Shown piece by piece: positions 1 through 4,563 of a stretch of DNA of 5,247 nucleotides. The translations under genes were made by a program, and so were the position numbers. The stretch is from an uncultured Collinsella sp. (GTDB lineage Bacteria > Actinomycetota > Coriobacteriia > Coriobacteriales > Coriobacteriaceae): NCBI GenBank assembly GCA_900556205.1, contig USNX01000103.1, forward strand, positions 1 through 5,247, given 5' to 3'. The first letter of the stretch is position 1. Each line of letters starts with the position of its first letter. The notes below the pieces were generated by a model. That model was not told the DNA's origin, did not search any database, and saw nothing but the letters and a program-made list of their open reading frames with translations.

Positions 1-1268
1 GTATGGACCTGTCTGGTCTTGACTTGTCCGGGCTGGACATTGACCTTTCGGGCGTTGGTAAGGACATCGACTTCAGCGACATCATGGCCAAAGCGCCAAC
101 CCCAGATTTCTCGGGTATCTTTGACGGTCTGGAACTCACGCCCGAGCAAATGCAGCAGGCGGGAACGCTTGCCAACCGGCTGTTTGAGGGCTTTTTACGG
201 TCTGATCAGTTTAAGGCGCTGTCGCCCGAAGATCTTAAGGACGCGTCAAAGCTTGCTTCCGCATTCTCGGCGTATCTTGAGAGTGATACGGCAGCCCAGC
301 AAATCCTGGCCCAGCTCAAAGCGCTCGGCGGCGATGCCCTGGCCGAGCGCCTGCAGCAGGCGATGACCGACTATGTGCAAAAGCAGCTGGCTCCATATCT
401 GCAGCAGGCTCTGGATCAGGTGATAAAGTCGATCAGCGACCAGATTGTGGCGACGGTGTCAGATCAGCTCAAGGCGGGCGCGGCAGGGCTTATGGACCAG
501 ATGGCGACGCAGATGTCTTCGAGTTTTGCTAACCTGGCGAGCGCCATGCGCGTGGATGCGAGTGCCTTTGCTCATGCCATCCACTTCAACATGGACGCCG
601 AGGACCTGAGTTCGCTCATGATGAGCTATGCGAAGGCGTCGAAGCTCACCTACGACAACAATCTGACCACGTTGGGCTATGCGGACGAGGCAGACCCCAT
701 CTCGGTCAAGATTTTCCCGCGCGACTTTGAGGCCAAGGAGCGCGTGCTCGATCACATCGACGCGTACAACAAGCAGGTTAAAGCCTCTGGCCACGATGAA
801 CAGGCAATCTCATACACCGACTACATGGGCATCATCATGGGTTCGGTGACCGACATCGTGAACACCATCAGCTTGGTGCTCATCGCATTCGTGAGTATCA
901 GCCTGGTGGTGAGCTCCATCATGATCGGCATCATCACCTACATCAGCGTTCTGGAGCGCAAAAAGGAGATTGGCATCCTGCGTGCGATCGGCGCGTCAAA
1001 GCGCAACGTGGCCAACGTATTCAATGCCGAGACCTTTATCGAGGGCCTCATCGCCGGCGTCTTTGCTATTGTCGTCGTGGTGGCCGTGAGCTTTCCGGTT
1101 AATGCCTGGGCGCTTGCTGCCAAACAGGTGCCCAATCTGATGAGCCTGCCCGTGCAGGATGCGCTGGTGCTCATTGCAATTTCGGTGCTGCTGACGGTCG
1201 TTGCCGGCTTGCTGCCTGCCCGCAGCGCATCCAAGAAGGACCCCGTCGAAGCCCTGCGCTCCGAATAA
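1..1268 (+). CDS. ABC transporter permease, MacB/FtsX type (5' partial)
   Basis: This is the C-terminal part of a membrane permease of an ABC exporter or mechanotransmission complex. The frame is open to the left edge. The first Met (base 3) is probably internal, because the N-terminal membrane helix usual for this family is missing. Numbering from that Met, residues 1-27 hold LDLSG/DIDLSG repeats. Residues 45-180 are Gln/Ala/Leu-rich and look helical or coiled-coil. Residues 190-275 complete a soluble, presumably extracytoplasmic, region. Three hydrophobic segments follow at about 286-313, 346-364 and 386-405. Between the first two lies ERKKEIGILRAIGAS (318-332), the signature of the FtsX-like permease domain. 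The end, PARSASKKDPVEALR, is also typical. The partner ATPase is not visible; it may be upstream or fused N-terminally. The substrate is unknown. The family call is secure; the transported substrate cannot be read from this fragment. Confidence 0.9.
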   Translation, partial: MDLSGLDLSGLDIDLSGVGKDIDFSDIMAKAPTPDFSGIFDGLELTPEQMQQAGTLANRLFEGFLRSDQFKALSPEDLKDASKLASAFSAYLESDTAAQQILAQLKALGGDALAERLQQAMTDYVQKQLAPYLQQALDQVIKSISDQIVATVSDQLKAGAAGLMDQMATQMSSSFANLASAMRVDASAFAHAIHFNMDAEDLSSLMMSYAKASKLTYDNNLTTLGYADEADPISVKIFPRDFEAKERVLDHIDAYNKQVKASGHDEQAISYTDYMGIIMGSVTDIVNTISLVLIAFVSISLVVSSIMIGIITYISVLERKKEIGILRAIGASKRNVANVFNAETFIEGLIAGVFAIVVVVAVSFPVNAWALAAKQVPNLMSLPVQDALVLIAISVLLTVVAGLLPARSASKKDPVEALRSE

Positions 1269-1269
1269 T

Positions 1270-1296
1270 GTGACAAAGGGACAGTCCCTTTGTCAC
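1270..1296. repeat. Perfect 27-base palindrome, REP-like
   Basis: Two perfect 12-base arms, GTGACAAAGGGA (1270-1281) and TCCCTTTGTCAC (1285-1296), flank a CAG loop and begin one base after the permease stop codon. No T-run follows (GTTCGTT), so it is a poor intrinsic terminator. From memory, palindromes with this core recur between genes in gut Coriobacteriia, so I class it as a dispersed REP-like element. It may still slow RNA decay or transcription at the 3' end of the permease mRNA. Confidence 0.7.
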
Positions 1297-1321
1297 GTTC
1301 GTTGATATGAGAGAAGAGTAG

Positions 1322-2275
1322 ATGATTCTATCGTTGGCCCCTATGGAGGGGATTACCGGGCATGTGTTCCGTCGCGTGCATGCGGAGTGCTTTGGCGCGC
1401 TCGATTGTTATTACACGCCGTTTTTGCCGCCGCCGCGGGTGGGAAACCGCTTTGGCGGCAAGGCGTTTAAGGAGATCGATCCTGCCAATAACCAGGGGCT
1501 CAACGTAGTGCCTCAGCTGATGTCCAAGAACGCGGACGAGTTTGTGTGGGCGGCACAGGTACTCGCCGACATGGGCTATCGCGAGGTCAATCTCAACTTG
1601 GGTTGCCCCTCGGGGACGGTTGTTGCCAAGGGCAAAGGATCGGGCTTTTTGCGCAACTTGGACGAGCTTGAGGTGTTCTTGAGTGACGTGTGTGAGCGCT
1701 CTCCGCTGCCGGTATCGGTCAAGACCAGGTTGGGGTTGGAGAGCGACGACGAATACGAGCGCGTACTCGATCTATATTGCCGCATGCCGCTGGCAGAGCT
1801 GATCGTGCATCCGCGCGTGCAGAAGGACCGTTATGCGGGCTCGCCGCGCAAAGAGTTTTATGGCGAGACGCTGGAACGTGCGCCGTTTCCGGTGGCATAC
1901 AACGGCGATATTTTTGATCTTGAGGATATGGATGCGCTGGTGGAGGCCTATCCCGGCACGCGCCATGTGATGCTGGGGCGCGGCCTGCTCGCGAACCCCG
2001 CTCTGGCTCGCATGGTCAAGGGCGGCCCTGCTGCAACGGCTGCTGAGCTGCAGCGCTTCCACGACACGCTGTTTGCGGCATATGCAGAAGAGATTGGCGG
2101 CAATGCGGTCTTCCGCATGAAGGAGTGGTGGTTCTACGCCAAGTGCGCTTTCGCTGATCCCGCTACCGTCCACAAGATCGTACGCAAGACCAAAAAGGTC
2201 GACGAATACCGCGCTGCCGTCGAGCGGGTCTTTCGTGAACAGCCGTTTGCACCCACAGCTCGCTTCCACGGCTAA
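1322..2275 (+). CDS. dus: tRNA-dihydrouridine synthase (Dus family)
   Basis: This FMN enzyme reduces specific uridines of tRNA to dihydrouridine with NAD(P)H in the cytoplasm. The 317 residues are close to the usual family length. The TIM-barrel opens with LAPMEGIT (5-12), the FMN-binding start of Dus proteins. NLGCPSG (92-98) contains the catalytic Cys95, which protonates the uracil. VKTRLG (133-138) carries the FMN-contacting Lys134. HPR (163-165) and YNGDI (193-197) follow, and MLGRGLLANPAL (217-228) forms the flavin phosphate site. The tail from about 240 is the helical tRNA-binding domain. The ATG at 1322 is preceded by the purine-rich GAGAAGAG, and the protein begins right at the first barrel strand, as in DusB/DusC relatives, so this start fits. 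The exact Dus subfamily and target uridine cannot be fixed by eye. The gene stands alone between two palindromic gaps; I found no convincing promoter in the 53 bases upstream. Confidence 0.95.
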   Translation: MILSLAPMEGITGHVFRRVHAECFGALDCYYTPFLPPPRVGNRFGGKAFKEIDPANNQGLNVVPQLMSKNADEFVWAAQVLADMGYREVNLNLGCPSGTVVAKGKGSGFLRNLDELEVFLSDVCERSPLPVSVKTRLGLESDDEYERVLDLYCRMPLAELIVHPRVQKDRYAGSPRKEFYGETLERAPFPVAYNGDIFDLEDMDALVEAYPGTRHVMLGRGLLANPALARMVKGGPAATAAELQRFHDTLFAAYAEEIGGNAVFRMKEWWFYAKCAFADPATVHKIVRKTKKVDEYRAAVERVFREQPFAPTARFHG

Positions 2276-2276
2276 C

Positions 2277-2332
2277 TAGTCATCGGGGGCGTTCTTTAAC
2301 GACTGGTCATTTAAGGACGTCCCCAACGACTA
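2277..2332. repeat. Imperfect 56-base hairpin, REP-like
   Basis: The left arm (2277-2299, starting TAGTC and ending TTTAA) pairs with the right arm (2311-2332, starting TTAAGGACG and ending GACTA). Pairing includes TAGTC/GACTA at the base and GGGG/CCCC in the middle, with two mismatches, a couple of G-T pairs and one bulge. The loop is about 11 bases. It begins two bases after the dus stop, so it could act as a weak terminator or mRNA 3'-end stabiliser. No T-run follows it on the plus strand. The GGACGTCCCC core has the look of a dispersed intergenic repeat. Confidence 0.55.
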
Positions 2333-2338
2333 TGTAGC

Positions 2339-2400
2339 AAAAAGCTGTACACCAGCATCCAAAGATGTCGAAAAATGTCGACTTTGGATGCTGGTGTACA
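2339..2400 (-). terminator. 19-bp perfect hairpin with T-run; likely terminator of the minus-strand pair
   Basis: The arms 2346-2364 and 2382-2400 are perfect reverse complements over 19 bases (outer end TGTACACC). The 17-base centre holds ATGTCGA twice (2365-2371 and 2375-2381); the TCGA halves can pair again after a 3-base bulge. Read on the minus strand, the hairpin lies 47 bases past the glutaredoxin stop and is followed by GC and then five Ts (complement of 2339-2343), as in an intrinsic terminator. On the plus strand the following bases (TGTTTGGG) are less suitable. The stem is unusually long for a plain terminator, so it may also be a dispersed repeat used as one. Confidence 0.65.
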
Positions 2401-2447
2401 TGTTTGGGCCGTATGGGGTGGGGCCTTGGACGGACGGGATGCGCGTA

Positions 2448-2693
2448 CTAGAGCAGGTTCTCCTGTACCCACGCGATGATGTCGCTCGACTCGTAGAGTG
2501 GCTTGCCGTCGATGAACAGGCAGGGAACCTGGCGTTTTCCGCCGACGGAGATAAGCGTTTGCTCGGCATCGGAATCGGTCGAGATATTGCGTTCAGGAAT
2601 GGTCACGCCGTTATCGGCCAAAAAGCGCTTGACCTTTATGCAGTACGGGCAGCCGGTCATAACGAATAGCGTGAGCTCATGATTAGTAGCCAT
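2448..2693 (-). CDS. Glutaredoxin-like thiol-disulfide oxidoreductase
   Basis: This is a small cytoplasmic thioredoxin-fold protein of 81 residues, the usual size of a bacterial glutaredoxin. The redox motif CPYC is at 15-18 (TGCPYC), the cis-proline is in QVPCLF (Pro57), and YESSDI (67-72) matches the segment that contacts the glutathione gamma-glutamyl part. Unusually, Cys58 directly follows the cis-proline. I chose the ATG at 2691-2693 because GGAG (complement of 2698-2701) lies four bases upstream. A TTG start 13 codons earlier (2730-2732) would add a tail with no family match. The gene follows the HTH/TipAS regulator on the same strand after 51 bases, with no clear promoter of its own, so the two are probably one transcript ending at the hairpin near 2346-2400. 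Whether the cell uses glutathione or another thiol is not visible here. Confidence 0.9.
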   Translation of the reverse strand: MATNHELTLFVMTGCPYCIKVKRFLADNGVTIPERNISTDSDAEQTLISVGGKRQVPCLFIDGKPLYESSDIIAWVQENLL

Positions 2694-2744
2694 AGGTCTC
2701 CAATCGGTTGCGGTTTTGATTGAAATACCCAAAGCCGCCGCGGT

Positions 2745-3572
2745 CTATGCGCGCGTCAACGACGACTCGATGGCCTGGACCAGAAACGCCGTGGCTCCGG
2801 TGCCGCAGGGCTTGTCGTAGTAGTCAACAAAGCGCTGGTCGGCATGATAGCCGTGGGCGAGGCCCAGGTACGCCTCGTCTTGGGGCTCGCATCCCCAGTT
2901 GAGAGCAATCCATCGACGGTGCATTGCAACCAGTTTTTGGGCTTCGTTGCTCTCTGGGTCGCCAATGCCCATGGCAATCGAGAGCTGGCCCAGAATGGCG
3001 CGTTCAAGTTCCTTCATGTCGTTCCATGTCTCGGGGTCCATGTCCAGCAGCGCTTCGTTTGCTGCATCGATAGCCTCATCGCCATAGCGCGCCCGCCCCT
3101 CGGCACCGTAGCGCTCCTCGTTTTCTTGCACGGCGCGCCAGCGCTCCAGTTGCGGCAGGACGGCGCCCATGAGCGAGACGGCTTCGTCGAGCGACATGCC
3201 GGTGTTTTGTGCCAGCCGCGGGGCACAATCCTCGATCATTGCCTCCATGGTGGTGTCGTAGGTGTACTTGCCGTGGTCGTAGCACCACTTGCAGTAATGG
3301 TCGGTCGCGGTGCCCGTGGCATCGGTGCCGCAGTCGTTGGGCGTGAGTATCATGCCGCAGCTCTGGCAATAGTGCTCGGGCATTTCGAGCAGGTGGGACA
3401 ACGGCTCTCCGGTTACGGCGGCAATGAGCTTCATCATGTCGATGCCCGGGGTGACCTCGTCGCGCTCCCAACGGCTGACGGCTTGGCGCGTGACAAAGAG
3501 TTTGGCGGCGAGCTGCTCTTGGGTAAGGTGATGGGCGCGACGGACAGCGATGAGCTTTTCTGCAAAGGCCAT
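2745..3572 (-). CDS. Transcriptional regulator: Xre-type HTH, zinc ribbon and TipAS domain
   Basis: This is a 275-residue cytoplasmic DNA-binding regulator built of three parts. Residues 3-62 are an Xre/HTH_3 domain (LTQEQLAAKLFVTRQAVSRW, 16-35, covers the helix-turn-helix). Residues 68-120 are a putative zinc ribbon: YCQSCGM (68-74), Cys81 with GT (82-83), YCKWCYDHGKYT (93-104) and TMEAMIED (108-115), with Cys69, Cys72, Cys94 and Cys97 as likely ligands. Residues 140-271 resemble the TipAS ligand-binding domain of MerR-type TipA/Mta regulators: YGDEAI (163-168), HRRWIALNW (218-226), LGLAHGYHADQRFVDYYD (236-253), then GTGATAFLVQAI (257-268). TipAS domains bind thiopeptides and other hydrophobic drugs. 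Here the DNA-binding part is Xre-like rather than MerR-like. The start is well supported: AAAGGAG sits five bases upstream of the ATG. It is divergent from trmO and upstream of the glutaredoxin gene. The ligand and targets are unknown; autoregulation is inferred from the palindrome at its promoter. Confidence 0.88.
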   Translation of the reverse strand: MAFAEKLIAVRRAHHLTQEQLAAKLFVTRQAVSRWERDEVTPGIDMMKLIAAVTGEPLSHLLEMPEHYCQSCGMILTPNDCGTDATGTATDHYCKWCYDHGKYTYDTTMEAMIEDCAPRLAQNTGMSLDEAVSLMGAVLPQLERWRAVQENEERYGAEGRARYGDEAIDAANEALLDMDPETWNDMKELERAILGQLSIAMGIGDPESNEAQKLVAMHRRWIALNWGCEPQDEAYLGLAHGYHADQRFVDYYDKPCGTGATAFLVQAIESSLTRA

Positions 3573-3602
3573 AGCGGCTCCTTTCTGCTGGTTGATGGCT
3601 TA

Positions 3603-3631
3603 AGCATACGCGGCGGCAGGCGCCCTTCCAA
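3603..3631 (-). promoter_or_regulatory. Predicted promoter of the regulator-glutaredoxin pair
   Basis: On the minus strand, a -35 box TTGGAA (complement of 3626-3631) and a -10 box TATGCT (complement of 3603-3608) are separated by exactly 17 bases. Each matches 4 of 6 consensus positions. Transcription would start near 3596, giving a leader of about 25 bases that contains the AAAGGAG site of the regulator. This is a prediction by eye; the geometry is good but the boxes are imperfect. Confidence 0.45.
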
Positions 3632-3646
3632 GCAACCGTTGGTTGC
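3632..3646. promoter_or_regulatory. Candidate operator palindrome GCAACC-GTT-GGTTGC
   Basis: Two perfect 6-base arms are separated by GTT, directly abutting the predicted -35 box of the regulator promoter and about 70 bases before trmO. Xre-type proteins bind short inverted repeats as dimers, so autoregulation by the neighbouring HTH protein is the simplest reading. The position and symmetry are visible; the binding partner is inferred. Confidence 0.4.
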
Positions 3647-3670
3647 ACGACGAGAGACCGCGGCGAAGAA

Positions 3671-3680
3671 TTGCGCGCAA
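3671..3680. repeat. 10-base perfect palindrome TTGCGCGCAA
   Basis: A perfect self-complementary decamer in the divergent regulator/trmO gap, 25 bases downstream of the GCAACC/GGTTGC palindrome and 20 bases before the TACAAT box. It could be a second protein-binding site affecting trmO. A palindrome of this size can arise by chance in GC-rich DNA, so support is weak. Confidence 0.25.
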
Positions 3681-3700
3681 CGCCCCACGTCTCCATGCCG

Positions 3701-3706
3701 TACAAT
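3701..3706 (+). promoter_or_regulatory. Candidate -10 box of trmO (TACAAT)
   Basis: TACAAT matches 5 of 6 positions of TATAAT and ends seven bases before the ATG at 3714, so transcription would begin at or next to that ATG. No good -35 box is seen at the usual spacing (CAACGC at 3678-3683). If it is real, the mRNA is leaderless and cannot contain the alternative ATG at 3705, which overlaps the box. Confidence 0.4.
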
Positions 3707-3713
3707 GACCGGC

Positions 3714-4451
3714 ATGGAACCTATTGCACACATACATACCGACCTGCCGCAGAAGTTCGGCATTCCGCGCAACAGCTTTTTGGCGCCCCATCTGCAGGGA
3801 CGCATCGTCTTTGAGCCGGAATTTGCCTCCAACGCAGCGGTTGAGGGCCTGGACTCCTTCTCTCACCTATGGCTGCTGTGGCGCTTCGAAAACGGAACGC
3901 CCGGCGGCACGGCTAAGGACATAGCCGCCGATGCCAAAACGCAGGACAGGTCCGGCACCAATGCCAAGTGGTCGAAGACCGTGCGCCCGCCGCGTCTAGG
4001 CGGGGCCGAGCGTGTGGGCGTCTTTGCCACGCGCAGTCCGTTTCGCCCTAATCCCATCGGGCTCACCTGCGTCAAGCTTAATCGTGTCGAGCTCACCGAC
4101 GATGGCCCCATCATTCATGTGCTGGGGGCCGACCTGCGCGATGGCACGCCCATCTACGATATCAAGCCTTACATTCCATTTGCCGACTGTCACCCGGATG
4201 CGACGGGCGGCTGGATTGAGAATGCTCCGTGGCAAGAGCTCGATGTTGAGTTCCCGCAAGCGCTGCAGGATATGGTCCCGCCCGCAAAGCTCCCCGGCTT
4301 GGTCGAGGTCCTTCGCCAAGATCCACGCCGCGCAGGCAGCAAGCACGAGCCAAACCGCGTTTATCACTTGGCTTACGCCGGGCTCGACATATCGTTTGCG
4401 GTCGATGAAACCCAGCTAACCGTAGTTGCCGTCAACGACGCGCAAGACTAA
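3714..4451 (+). CDS. trmO: tRNA (N6-threonylcarbamoyladenosine37-N6)-methyltransferase TrmO
   Basis: TrmO uses S-adenosylmethionine to methylate t6A at position 37 of certain tRNAs, giving m6t6A next to the anticodon. The 245 residues match the usual length of TrmO/TsaA (UPF0066) proteins. Family landmarks in order: FGIPRNSFLAPHLQGRI (15-31), EGLDSFSHLWLLWRF (44-58), TVRPPRLGG (89-97), VGVFATRSPFRPNPIGL (101-117), the long conserved SAM/tRNA segment, then DGTPIYDIKPYIPFAD (143-158). The C-terminal motif DPRR (203-206), followed by NRVYHLAY (214-221), completes the fold. Two in-frame starts exist, ATG 3705 and ATG 3714, and neither has a Shine-Dalgarno site. I prefer 3714 because TACAAT at 3701-3706 would start transcription there, and MEPIAHI fits the first strand of the family. 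The upstream frame stays open far into the antisense of the regulator, but that part is not coding. It is divergent from the regulator, and functional linkage to it is not evident. Confidence 0.93.
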   Translation: MEPIAHIHTDLPQKFGIPRNSFLAPHLQGRIVFEPEFASNAAVEGLDSFSHLWLLWRFENGTPGGTAKDIAADAKTQDRSGTNAKWSKTVRPPRLGGAERVGVFATRSPFRPNPIGLTCVKLNRVELTDDGPIIHVLGADLRDGTPIYDIKPYIPFADCHPDATGGWIENAPWQELDVEFPQALQDMVPPAKLPGLVEVLRQDPRRAGSKHEPNRVYHLAYAGLDISFAVDETQLTVVAVNDAQD

Positions 4452-4481
4452 CCAGCCATTCGTCCGTACCCGTCAAATTAA

Positions 4482-4505
4482 GCGCCAAACCCCGCGCCAA
4501 AACCG
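4482..4505. repeat. Two-copy 12-base tandem repeat (GCGCCAAA core) upstream of the PLP enzyme
   Basis: GCGCCAAA occurs at 4482-4489 and again at 4494-4501, 12 bases apart, in the 112-base gap between trmO and the MalY/PatB gene. The rest of the gap (4452-4563) shows no strong hairpin, no T-run terminator and no convincing promoter. The repeat could be a regulator binding site, but with two copies of eight bases the support is thin. Confidence 0.3.
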
Positions 4506-4563
4506 CCCACGCTGGTGGACAATAACGCCTACCAAAACAATCAACTTTGCACGGGAGTCCAGC

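Noticed and set aside
1290..1309. A dus promoter using TTGTCA as -35 box and GATATG as -10 box
   Set aside because: The spacing is only 8 bases and the -35 box is part of the palindrome arm; no -10 box is seen at the right distance.
1772..2269. A minus-strand open frame of 165 codons inside dus
   Set aside because: It is a shadow of the dus frame in GC-rich DNA; the translated sequence shows no recognisable domain and there is no promoter or ribosome binding site.
2388..2669. A plus-strand open frame of 93 codons across the glutaredoxin gene
   Set aside because: It begins inside the right arm of the 19-bp hairpin, has no ribosome binding site, and overlaps nearly all of a clear glutaredoxin on the other strand.
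2701..2722. CAATC...GATTG inverted repeat before the glutaredoxin gene
   Set aside because: Only five bases per arm with a 12-base loop; expected by chance.
2694..2732. A TTG start extending the glutaredoxin by 13 residues
   Set aside because: The ATG at 2693 has a GGAG four bases upstream and the added residues do not fit the start of the thioredoxin fold.
2844..3704. A long open frame on the plus strand running antisense to the regulator and in frame into trmO
   Set aside because: It is the mirror of a convincingly coding minus-strand gene, has no family resemblance, and joins trmO only because no stop happens to fall between them. The trmO homology begins at about 3714.
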